Below, one piece after another: positions 38,701 to 52,100 of a stretch of 64,000 nucleotides of DNA. A program made the position numbers and the translations under genes. The DNA is from Thysanoteuthis rhombus (lineage: Eukaryota; Mollusca; Cephalopoda; Oegopsida; Thysanoteuthidae). The notes below the pieces were generated by a model, which saw only the letters and a program-made list of their open reading frames with translations, was not told the origin of the DNA and made no database searches. Each line of letters begins with the position of its first letter. Position 1 is the stretch's first letter. The stretch lies in the NCBI GenBank assembly GCA_963457665.1, contig OY735212.1, positions 4,414,397 to 4,478,396 of the forward strand, given 5' to 3'.

Positions 38701-41700
38701 AATGATGGAATTAGAAAGTGTTTGAATTAATTATGATCATGTTTGCTTATCATAATTTAATGTTGTTCCAGACTTAATTCTGATAGGTGAGGGGGATGTG
38801 TAGAAAAATCTTTCTTCAATTGTTCAATATTCTAATATTAATGCAGATTCGAAATTACAGCCCATCTTGTTCTGATAATTAATGAATAATCTAAAATACT
38901 TAATGTTTTGTGCTCAAGCAGTATGATATTATGTGACATCATTTACTCAAAAAAACAAACTTTCAATATAGTTTCATTGAAAATTACTCTTTGACAAAGC
39001 CGGAAGGTGAAATATATTAGAGTTACAAACTTAATTTAAATATTACTATTTTCCTTGTTTTCCACTCAAAAGTACAGGTTTCAGAATGTAAATAAAATAT
39101 GTAACATTTTTATCATTAGCAATTGGAATTCAATCAGTTTTTGTCGAATTTATTATCATCTTCCTGGGGACGATCGATTCATGTAATTTACATACTGAAA
39201 ATCTTTAAAAAAGACTTGAAACTGAAATTTTTAAAAAATATATCATTTTATTTCTCCGATCAGCAGCACACTTGGGTACTTAATAAGATAATTCAAAAGG
39301 CCTGAACGGTGAAGTCTTTAAATGCTCATCCCTCTTGAGCCAAGAGTAATGAGGGTCTTAAGAGAGGGAACTAAGTAGCCATCTGGTTTGAGCTGCTGCT
39401 GCTCTCTCCTCTATATCAGCTGTTGACTATCATTCATTGATCAATAGAGGAAGGAGCAAAAGATAAACAAATAGCAGGTGTGTGTGTGAGGCAGGGGGGG
39501 CATATAACTGTCAGCTTCAGCTTCAGGGTGGCCTAACCATTCAGATGTTTGGTACACAAACAACATTAGGATCAAGCTACTGCAAACACATTATAAACAT
39601 CTTGACTGATATTAGTGAATAACTAATGTCCACATGCTGGCAATGGCTTCAGCCATCCCTGCCAGGGCTCCACAAATCACATTATACTACTCACTCACCG
39701 CACTTTGCGATATGAAAATCAAACCTTTGAGGCGACATGCACCCAAAATGACATCACAACTTCACACAATGCTATCTTACCCATAACGGGGGGGGGGGGG
39801 GGGATGGATTCATGCCTTTCCTTAAAAGCATAAGGGCAAAGTAAACAAACTGTCACAGCCGGAGTTTGAACTTGGCTGACTACATCTATTCTCTGTGCAA
39901 TTAATTACTCAGCCACTCAACACTTCCTCATTAAACAACAAGGTCATTATTAATCTCACAGGCTGAATTCTGAGTCAATGAAAATAGTTCATTAAACACG
40001 AAATTAAACAAAGAAACAAAGAAAACTATATACTGGCCAATGAGAAACACATTTGAATGATTAAATAGACTTTAAAATATGCAGATATTACGCTGAATTA
40101 AGTGCAATGGTATTATGACAAAGAGGCCCTCCATTGAAGCTTGAAATGGACAGATATGGAGATTTGATAAACTGCAGGGAGCCATAGCCCCCCTGAATAT
40201 CCTTGTGAACCAAGCATCTTATAAGCTTATTATCTTATAAGGCATACTGTTTCTACACAGGAAGTGTTTGGATTTAAATCTCAAATATATCTACTTTTGA
40301 CCAAACTTTCAAGATTTCAACTTGAATTCATGAACCACTTCATATCTCTCCTCTACAGAGTGGAACTCTGCAATGAATAGAATTTCCAAACAGGCAACTT
40401 TTTGGAAATTGAATTTTAAAAAATTACCATATGGTACAAGGGAGGTAACTTTGATGAGAAGTTATTCTGCCAAATCTAAATTATTTTTTTGTATGAATTT
40501 AAAAGTCAAAACTTCAAATAATAAAAATTAGCTCATTTCAATAGAAAAAATAATGTATCAAGACTACAGCTGAGATTTGATGATTTTTTTTTACAGAGAG
40601 AAATACATTCCCAGGCATCGTCACATCATCATCATTATATTACAAGAAGATTTATGTAAACCAAAATAAGGTCAAATGCAATGTTCCATTTGTATTTAAA
40701 ATTAAATCTTCTTATTCTAACTAAAATCCCCTATATTTAAATTCCAGACATCATCCCAAAACTAGAGAGCACTGTCTGTCCTACAATTTACCCATAGTTG
40801 GGTAGGGAAAGAGATGGGTTCATGCCTTTACCCAAGTACCAAATGAACATAAACTGTACCCAGGGTAACCATTTGGTACTTTTCAAAACCAAAATTGGGA
40901 AAATTTGGTGCTGAGCAAAGCTGCCATTGACCTGAACCCCCAAAAGAACAGGATGTGACACAAGGTCAGTTTAACATAGAGAATCTCACATGCAAACATG
41001 CTCCACAGGAACTTGAAAATTTCTCTTTAGTCCTTTCAACTTGGTCACAGGATGAACCCCTATCCTTCTGGCCCAGACTACACAGCAATGCCACGGGGCT
41101 TCATACCCCCATCCATCTGGTCAGAAATGATTATCCAATTTAGATCAATATCAATCAAGAACTGAATTAAGCTATTTGGTTCTAGAAATAAAGATTTGGT
41201 ACTAAAAAAAAAAAAAAAAAAGATAACAATCCCTTATACACATGAGTGATATATAACATGATAAATATTCATTAACAGTAGATAAAAAATGTGAATTTGA
41301 ATCCATTTTTCCAGTAACTTAGTCTAATGATTGATTTCAAGTTATTTGATAATTTTAGTACCGATACTAATCAATTTGGTCCCCAAACCATACAAATTTG
41401 GTCTTGTGCGATTTAAGATATCTGGCAAGCCTGTCATCAGGTCCATTCTATGTGTTGTTTATCACTCAGTCAGCCATCCCCAAGCAAAGGGTAGACTAAA
41501 ACAAAATGTTTGTGAAATTCTAGTTGATACAAAGGACCTGTTTATCCTCTGTCCTGAAACCAAAGTCAGTAATATTACAGCACCAGAGAATCAACAAATG
41601 TCTGTTAAGTATAAACTCTGAAACCAGAATGACAGGGAAGAGACGGCTAGATTAAGAAAAGGGTTTGGATGACAAAAATAAGAAGAACAGGGGGTGAGAG

Positions 41701-43084
41701 ATTCTTGGGGCTCCTTTCGGTTCCCATTCCTGACCAAAAATTTAAGGGCTCTGGCCTCGGAGGCCCAACACTAACAAACTATATATCAACCTCTAAATAA
41801 GAATTCCAACCCGAAGCATTGTGCATTGGAGTGGGGAAGTCAAGGGCGGGATCCATCAGCCCCAACCACCCTAGGTGAAAGCCAGAAGTCAGGAAGTAAA
41901 GAGTGACTTCCCTAGCAGGCCAGGAATAAGAGAGGTCAGTGATTGAAGTGAAGAGAAAAAAAAAAAAAAAATGTAATGATTGCATAAGCATTTAAACAAA
42001 CAGTCAGGACTAATGGTCTCTGTTTATACACATTATGATTGGGACAAAAGTTTGAGTATGAATCTTAGGTAGATAATGACTATTTAAGTTTCTTGTTCAT
42101 TCTGTTTATAACAGTTTAGATGCCTTGAGCAGAACGGCTGGTTTTGCATATCATATCAAAATCAGGATTGTAGTTTGTTTTTTTCCCAAAAGAAAAGGAG
42201 GAAAGATATGTATCAAACTCAACAGTTGTCAGCATTTGAGCAAAGCATCACTCGACAGAGAATAGATAAACTATTTATATACAAGGTAAACATATTAAAA
42301 TTGGAAAGGAAAAAAAATCTGCATCTTTCTTGTTCAATTTTCCTACAATTGAAATAATCAAGATTTTACAACAACAAAAAAAAAAATCAAATAGATTAAA
42401 AAAGCTTTAAAAAATATATTTAAAAAAAAAATAGTGGAAAAATGAGACTCTTAAAGTAGATTTAGAGGGATTTGTACAGAATTCAAAGAATGAAAGTTCG
42501 GAACATTTACCTATTAAACAAATAAAGGACCAGATTTAACATTTCTTCTTGGCATACCAGCACATGAACCATGGTCTGCCAGTACACAGCCACCTTTCAC
42601 AATTTGGATGATTTTTAAAGTACCCCTCATCTAAAATGCTCAGGACCAGATGTCTTCCGGATAACTGATTTTGTAATATTTGTATATACATAACAAGATG
42701 TCACACACCTCAGTCCAGTTTCTCCAATAACTTATCTATGTGCTATAAATAAACATAAAATACTTTCTCTTTTTCTTATCACTATTACTCATAGGAGTAT
42801 CAGCAGCATTTTTTGACATATTCAACAACATCTTTTTTAAAGATGAGAGAAGGAGCAAAAAATACAGTAAATAATACACGTCGGTCTGGCAGAGACAATT
42901 TTTTTCAAGTCACTTGCAATTAATGGGTCAAGTCTAAATTTGCATTAAAGCAGCTCTCTCATTTATGTTAAACAAGACTACTAATTTCTTTACTTCTGGC
43001 AGCTGGATTATGGTTCCCTTCTCTCAGCAGCTAGCAATATCAGTTCCACATTGTTAACCTGAATTCAAAACTTCTTCTTCAGCT

Positions 43085-43127
<43 letters not shown>

Positions 43128-46100
43128 CAGCCTTCACTTTTTTTTCATACATACTGATAGTGTCTTTCATTAGTGTTATTGATTAGAAATAAGTTCTAAT
43201 GGTACCTTTTATATAAAAGCTCATGCCCCTTTTTGATCAGTCTGTTTGTGGTTTTTTATCACGTTAAAGCAAATAGAAAGAGAGGAAGGGGGTAAAGCAA
43301 GACTTCACAGTGTCTGTGTGTTTGCAATTGCATCACTACTACTACTGTTACTGATGTTTTCGTAAAGGACAGAAAACAATACCACTAGGCATAGGCAGTC
43401 CTGATTTTTCATAAATAAAACCAATGTTTTTCACAAATTTTAAAAACAGTGTTTTTCACCCAATTCTTTTGCCTAATTCTTTTAAAATGATTTGAAAAAC
43501 AAAAAATATGGAGAATTGCATAAAAATTGACAGAAATAAATTTTGTACAAGGTATGCACTTGTTTACCGTGTTTATGTGCTTAAAGCATAAAGTATACAA
43601 TGAATGCATGATACCAGCAATGACTTATGGATGCAAAACATGGCAGCAAAGACTGAAAACCAACTTAGAATTGCACAGAGAGCCATGGAAAGAGCAATGT
43701 TTGGAATAACTATCAGAGATAGAAAAAGAAGAACATGGATCAGGGAAAAGACTACAGTGAAGAATATGCAACAAATAATTAAATAACAAAAATGAAAATG
43801 GGCCAGACACTCAGCAAGAATGGATGACAATATAGGGAGTAAAAGGCTAACTTATTGGTACCTTTGGGACAGTAAACACAGTATGACGAGACAATATACA
43901 ATAAGGGGAGATGAGATAGAAAGGTTTGCAAGTAAAACATAGCAGAGGTTATCACAATCAGCTGCAATCATAGAAGGAAAAGGGAAAGGCCGTTGTCCAG
44001 TAGTGGACTTATAATGGCTGATAATCATGATATATTTATATGATTTATCCATACATAAATAATCCCTTCATTTTTTATGATTTCTAAGCTAACTGTATTT
44101 CATACTGGACGTACATAGGTAAATCAATAAGTCCATAGCATAATGATGAAAAAAGCACTTGTTTTACACATCGAATATTAATTTCTCAGCATGATCTCTT
44201 TTGTTAAAGCACATAACTCAGTGGTGAACATTAATCACAAAGATCAAACATTATTCAGTGGAAATTTCAGATCAAAATTTAATCATACATTTCTAGCAAA
44301 AGACTTATTGATGCACCCTTATATATGTAGTTTTGTCATAGGTGGATTTTAACTGTTAAATTCATATTCATCAACCACTTGAAACCACTCTAAACAGAGA
44401 GGAACTCTTCAATGAATAAAACAAATTCTTTCGTGAATTGGATGAAAAAAATATTTACCTAAAACTACAAAGGAAGTAACTTCAATTAGAAGTAATTAAC
44501 CTTTAATTGATATTTGAATTTTTTACACTGATTTAAGCATTAATAAATATTTCTATCTTCTTTAATTCTTCATAAAGATTAACATTGGATAAAAAATCAT
44601 GAATGTTAAAAAACATTAATGCCAAAAGTGTACAGGGGGAATTCCATAACTATTTATCCCATTCTTGTTGTCTATGAATATTGGTAAAAATAATTTTTAA
44701 AAAGTCATCACGCAATATTGAAGTATCAAAACCAGTGATTCTCAAACTGTAGCCACTTGGCTCTCAAGGGAGGAATTTTAACCAGAAGAGGAACATAATA
44801 TGGTAAGTATAAAGGTGAAAAGACAATGATGTGGTAGGAATAGAGGAATATGACTTGGGATAACAGAAGGAGGAATCTGACCAGGGACTCGGAGAATAAC
44901 TAATTTAATTTGAATATTGAATTATCAAAAAATTGGTTTATAAAATATCAAAAGGATTTTAAAATATGAAAAAAAACTTTTTCAATTATATGACTCTTTT
45001 CTTCCAACCGATTTCCTCAAAGCAATAAATACCAGTCAGAACTAATACAGGTATTGCACCTAGACACGATATATTATTGAGTGAATCCTCAGTTTTAGCA
45101 AGAGTTCACTCCCAGGGTTCATTTAAATAACAATGACTGGAAACAACAATCATGTTCTACTGATAAGCCAATGGTGACAAATGTTTTTCAACTAATAAAA
45201 GGGTTAATAAATGTTGATTTCATTCTTGGTTCAAGGTTTGTGATGTTTGTTTTTGTGATAATCAAGAAAGCTTTTTCAAAACTTGGTAGTAATTGAACAC
45301 TAACTAAATATACTTTCTACCTGTATCTAAGGAATCCACTTATATAATGAATAGTGAAATTTTCTTGGCTCATTTACCATAACAATAGTCTCTTCCACTT
45401 GAAGATAAAACTTCTGCTGATTGAAACTATGAACTCTTTGAGTGAAACAAAATCAGTATTTTATCTTCTAAAAAACATCTCATAGAAATTAAAATATATC
45501 TATGAATTGTTCCATGAAGATCAACCATTAAATCATAAGAAAAAAATAATAGATCAGGACATACATTGTATAGCAATGATGAGTGAGCTAATCTTGCTGG
45601 CCATTGTTAGTGGGTTTAATTCTCATTGCAACCAAACTGATAAGTTGATAAATCATACAAATAAAAAATTAAAATAAAAAAAATAAAAATTAAAAAAATG
45701 GGTCAAGATGCACATCATAAAGCAATGATCAGCAAGCTATTCTTACTGGTTGTTGATAGTGGGTTCAATCCTTGTAGAATCTCCCAGTATCAGTTGTCTG
45801 ATACCAACTCATGCTAAGTTAATCTACTTATATAATGAACAGTGTGATTTATTTTTGGTTTTTATGTCTATAACAATGGATTCTTCTTCCATTTAAAGGT
45901 AACAACTGATAAAAATACCTCCTAACCACTATTTGGAACCAAGGACTCTGCAATAAAACAAATTCACAATTTTTTTTCCCATAAAATCATGTTATAAAAA
46001 TCAAAATAGATGCATGAATTTTTTCATTTGGATTAACAAGTAAAATATATAAAACTGACATATCAAGACATCAGTGCTTTCACTTAATGACATAATCAGT

Positions 46101-49100
46101 GAAATAAATACAAATCATACGCAAGTATAGAAAACAATATTAGAGGAAAAAGAACAGCCAGGACTAAATAAAATGTTTATTCAAAAAATTTGATGCTGTA
46201 CTTTCTGCCCATCTGTCCACAGGACATCTTCAAAAGTTCCAGAAAAAAATTTTTTTTTTTCAAGGGCGGGGGGATAGGCTACAGAAGACATCATGGAATT
46301 TTAGATCCATGCAAAATTATCTCCCCTACATCCTAGCTAACAGTTTGCAACCACACAATGGCACAAAAAGTTCTGTTTGTCAACACAATATCTCTAAAGG
46401 TTGTCAATGAATTTCAATGAAATTTTTTTAGAAAGATGAACAATCAGCTACAGAAGAACTCCGCAAAATTTTGGAATGGATCCATACAGACAATTACTTC
46501 CCCCACATCATAGCTATCTGCCAATACAATGGTTTCATTTTTAAAAGGAGGGTTTCAGACATGTTATTGTAAATAGACAAAAATGACTCACTCCGAGGCA
46601 TATGGTTCCTTTATAAAATCTTCTAAGAATGAAATATCCTTTCGAATGATTTACAATCTTCACATTTATGATACTAATTATAACAATAATTCTAACATAT
46701 ATCTTTGCAATGCAAGAACAAAATACAATGCGTATCTTTTAATAATATTAGAAAAATCATTCTTGTGATTTCTGAGTTCATCCATTTATATATACACGAC
46801 TATAATCAAAACTTTCAGACAACTTTCTCCTTCAGAAGAAAATATTTCCCCTTTAATGTGTTTCTTTAATTTGTCTATCCGTGAATAACCTAGATAAAAT
46901 TGTCTGTGGCTAAATACTGAAGATAGAAAATAGATTCTAATCTTGTCAACGGTTTAGCCTTAGGCCTGATAATCATTATAAAATGGCACACAGAGCATTT
47001 CCCCACCATCAAAACAAAATCAAAAGGTAAGTAAAATTAGGGTCAGTATGTTTTGTGTGCGTGCCCAAGGTGGGTATAATGAGATCCATACTGAAAAGTA
47101 AAGATTTTTTGAAAACAAGGAAGAAAATTGTTTACTTACATCAAATTCTTTCGGCTCAAACATATTTTGTAGCACAACTGTTTTCTCTCGCTTGAAGCGG
47201 GCCCCACGCATGGGTTCTGGGCGCCAGTCGAATAATCTAAAAAGCAAAAGCAGAAAAAAAATCGGTCAAAGTATACCTGTGGTTATATCATTGTAAACTA
47301 TTTTTTCTTTATTAATACTTGTAGTATTGAAAAAATACAAGTACTATTTATTCATTTTATAGGATCAAATATGGATTCCAGATCCCAAAATTGATTCGAG
47401 TCAAAAGCCTAATTTTCAGATTACATCAAAATCTGATTTAATTAAAACAAGGATTAAATGTAGAATTGATTCCTTTAACCACATAAAAGAATTTTGTGAA
47501 GAAATATCACAACATTTGAAAAAAAACATACTGCGCATCTTCCAGAGTAATTTGAAAATTTGCACTTTTGACTTGAATTAATTTGGGGGTCTGGATTTTA
47601 TATTCTATCCATTTTATCTGCTAAATGCTACGTTATGTCTTCTTTATATATATCATATAGCGCTCTTAATGAATCAATCAAGACGATTTCTATTTGAATC
47701 ACAAGTTTCCAATAAATCTTCGAATCATGAGATTAGATAGAAATTATTAGAAACTATTTAATGACCAGTCACTTCACTGACTATTATCACAAGTGTACAA
47801 CAAAAAGCTCAGTTTATGGCTGCTACTGATACTATAAATGTGCTAGACATGGTATGAAGGTAGAAGAGAGAAAAGAAAGAAAAGCAGTTTATTAAGAGGG
47901 TAGAAGAGGTGAATAAAGAGGGTAGTTTAATAAGAGGGTAGAAAGGGAGAAAGGCTGATGGCTGCTACTGATACAATAAGTGTTGCAGACGTAACTTTCA
48001 TTATACACATGATCATATTCATTTTGTGTCTATTTTTATAAAAGCATGATTGTTTTACAATAAACAAAATAACTGTGCATAGGTTGAGAAAAAGATACAT
48101 CGAAAGTATAAATGACTGAAATTATAAAAATACAAAAATTACCGAAAGATGAAAAAGTTTTTTCTTACTTTTCTTGTTTTTCTTTAATTTTCTTTTTTTC
48201 TTTGTTGCTTAATTTTCTTTTTTTCTTTGAAGGATCGAAATCTCCTTTCATTTCAAATTTTGCCATCTCCACTTTGATTTTTTTGCCTCGTACATCATAA
48301 CCATCTAGGATCTGCAAGGCTAAACTTACAGATTCCGGCTGAAATGAGAAAAAAGAACGATGTGAAATTCTGACTAAGTAGCATTTTGCAAGTTTACACT
48401 GGAATTTGAAAAGTTATCTTTTTCTTTTCATCTAAAAATAAAACCAACTGACAACGTTCATAGGGGTACAAATAAGGACTGCCAAAACTGATATCATGTG
48501 AGGAGTAATTTAAAGAGAGTTTAACCCTAAAGTTTAACCTTAAAGAGAGTTTTCCTAACTCAACAACACTTTAATGGCTTCAAATTACTTCGAATGATCT
48601 CAGTCTTTAATCAATATATTATACCATTTCATCATCATCATCATCATTTGCTGTTGGACATTGACCTTCCGCAAGATTTGCCAGACATCCCTATCGTGGG
48701 TGTCACAGAGCCAGTACTTCCTGAACTAATCTAGTCTGCCAAATTATCTAATATTTTGTTGGCCCCAGTTTTGCATGTGATCTCTGGGGATCCACATTAC
48801 AAAGTATGATGTCCATTGCCGGTCTGACATTCTCACAACATCACCAGCCCATTGTCATTTACGTTTTTTAATGGATTCTATGATATCTCAGATTCCAGTC
48901 TTTCCTCTAATATACTGTGCTGTCTTGTGATCACTCCATGTGAGGTTGAGCATGATTCTCTCTAATGCACGTTGCGTGATTCTCAGTTTAAGAGTCAGTC
49001 TTTTGGTTAGGTTCCATATAACATCTTGTTAGTTTCCTCTCCCTCTATACCCCATTAAGACACATCATACTATGTATTCCTATCATTAAATATCATAGAC

Positions 49101-52100
49101 CTCAACATAAAAGCTAAGAAAATTATGCTATCTGATGTGACCAGCATGGGTGCAAATGAATAAAGGGGGGTTACTCTCCCTAAGGATTTTTTTGGTTGTC
49201 TCCCTTGGGAATTTTTTTTTATCTTATATTATTTAATTCTTGAAGTGTAACAGACAGAGATGTGTGGACACGTTATGATATAGATTTGAACATTTTTCCT
49301 CATATAAAATTGACATTTGGTTTAATCAGTGGCTTTATGATTGAAAAAAAGAAATTTATATATCAATATTTAGAATTTATGATAATTTTATATCAATTTT
49401 CATATCATTTTGTAGAAAATATAAATCTCTCACCTTGATGTAACAACATAATCCATCTCCCTTTGGTTGTCCATTTTCATCTCTGTACAACTTCAGTTTG
49501 GGGGTCCTTTTCTTAGGGTCAAACATAATGAGTCCACACTTCTTCATCAATTCAATAAACTCTTCATCCGTGATGTCAAGTGGGAGGTTCGATACATAAA
49601 CGTTGAGATTGTGTTTATCCTCCACTTCAAACCAGCCTAAAATTGAAACATACGACATTTCATTCACAAAGCTCCCTTCAGAAATATGGCTATTTGTCAC
49701 AACAGTAATTCCAGTTCTAAGGGAAGTAACTATGTAAGTAAAATGTCCACTATACTGAAACATCAAAAAGTACTCAGGAAGACAAAAATGAATGCCCATC
49801 GCCTGCATTGGCGTGAACCACCATCAGAAGGTACACAAAGGCTTGCGGGGGCCTTTTCTAAACCCCAACCTTCAACATCACAGGTTATGCATGTGATCTC
49901 TGGGGATCCATGTTATCCATCGATTGTCTGAAATTTTTGCTACATGACCAGCCCATTGCCATTTGAGTTTTGTGATTTACATTAAGGTCCAATAAATAGA
50001 ACAAGTGCTAAAACAATTAAAGCTTTTGAAATTCAACTCAAGTGTTAAAGTGTCATAGATTTCAAGACAGGTATGGGATTCTCTGCATACAGGTTGTTTC
50101 CCTGCTGAGCTCACCAATAGAAGGGCAAAGCAATAGTCGAACAGGCAGTGACGAGCGCATTGTGAATCGATACCAACATCTTTGTTGACTGCTTTTAAAG
50201 TGACTTCTTGTACTGAACTGTGTCAGTATTTTCTCCAACCCCATCAGGTTTCAACAGAAACAAAAGACTTTAGCTAATTAGTTGGATGAGCAAAGTACAA
50301 GCAAAATTGTGAAAAAGGTTTCTCAACCAATTGATTAACAAGTCTTTCATTAGTAATTTTCCACCTTAAATTGGTCCTCATTCGATGCTTGTAATTAGTG
50401 GCACACTGGCTTACTGAAAATCATAGTTACTTCCCTTGGAACTGGTATTTCTGTTGGGATGAGTCAGACTTTTCTTTAGGATACCATGTATAATGATAAG
50501 CTGAAAAACTATGATGATGAGATATTTTCTTTGAATCTTTTCCTTTCATTGAATATTTAAATAGCTTCAGAGTCAGGCTAAAAGTTGGCTGAGCCCAAAA
50601 TAAATAATTCGTAATAGAGTGGTTGATCAAAACTCTCCTATAATTCTACAAAACAAAAGGAAAAGTCAACCACCCTATGTAAATGGATGACATAAAAATT
50701 ATTTGCAAAGAACAGGAGAAGAAGAATATGAGATCTACGACCCCAGCTGTTAGCAGTGGCCTAACAGAGGAGGGGGGAGGGGACAAAAAAAACAAAAAAA
50801 AACACACCCAAATGGTGGTGGAGGCATGAACCACAGCATTGCTGTGATAGGTGAGGTAAAGATGAGATAAGAAGAGGGTTGAAGACCCGGGGAGACTTAG
50901 TGTCACTCAGCCTTCAGTGATAACCACCAGGCAACTGGTGTAAAACTGAAAACCACAGTACTGCCGTGGACTATGAGAGTGTGGAGAGGAAGGCTGGAGA
51001 CTTGCTATCATTTAGTCTCCAGCAGTAATCACCAGGCAGCTGGTGTGAAAATGCTAATAACAATAACAATAATAATAATAATAATAATGATAATAATAAT
51101 GATGATAATGATAAAAGTATTTACTCAAATTCACAGAGGGATATAAATATCAAAATTTCACAGTTAAAGTTGAACAAATAAATAGTGATGGGTTATCAAT
51201 TTTCTCAAATGAAATTAATTGCTTTATTAAGATTCAACAAGATATGGTCAGTATTTAGAAGAGGATTATATAAAAGTAATTTGTACACGACTGCTTGGAA
51301 TTGACACTTCAAACAGTATGACACGATAGTATGCAGCAGCTGTAGTATATTAGTAGATGTTTCTATTACAGAGAAAGTTGCTTATTGTCATCATTTTGAG
51401 GTTTTCTAGATAACACTAACCAACTGATAATGTTGAACAAAGGATATGGAAATTGGAGTTATTTACATCCCTCTTTATATTACTTAATTCATTGATATAA
51501 ACCTTTTTGCAATAGAATAGATAATATAATTAATATAGATGTTTCAAGATGATTTTCAATTCATTTTAGATAAAGGCTACTGATTTTGAAATGAATAACC
51601 ATTTGATAACATTATCCATGATTATAATGAACAGGTTCCTTTGTATCTATGCACCACAACACAAAGAAGTGGTACAATAAAGGATTCCAATCTACAATAT
51701 AGAATAGCAACCAATTAAAACAAATTTGCAAAAGAGGAAGAAAACTACCTAAAATCAAATTAAATAAGCAATTCTGTTGATCAAAACGGCAAAATCTCCG
51801 ATACCCACGAAAAATAGTTAGCACAATAAGGAGCCAATCAAAAACAAGTTTTCTCCCTTGCACTAAGATCACTCAGGAGTTACCTCCCTTATTATAAGTA
51901 TTTGCAATCGACAATGAAGTGAAATTATTGTTGGACGAGTTTCAGAATTAAACCTACCAACTGAATACACAGCATATAAGCGAGATCTTTGGGGTGGTTC
52001 CTCAGGAAAAACTTGAATGACTTCCAATAAGGAATCTGAACTGGGTGCCTTTATTCTATACTTGGTCAAATAATAAACTGAAAATACGAACCCACTTCCT

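Larger units (their letters stand above)
12701..47139 (-). other. HTATSF1 intron 5, 34,439 bp
   Basis: Bounded by GTAAGT at the exon 5 side and ...CAACAG at the exon 6 side. It is almost wholly repeats, listed separately. No convincing nested gene was seen on either strand. The longer open frames inside it are hydrophobic, simple-sequence or repeat-derived. Confidence 0.85.

Noticed and set aside
38108-38725. Longest open frame of the window (205 codons, plus strand)
   Set aside because: Composition is that of chance translation (no domain, mixed hydrophobic and low complexity). It straddles the right edge of the solo-LTR candidate and has no splice or homologous context.
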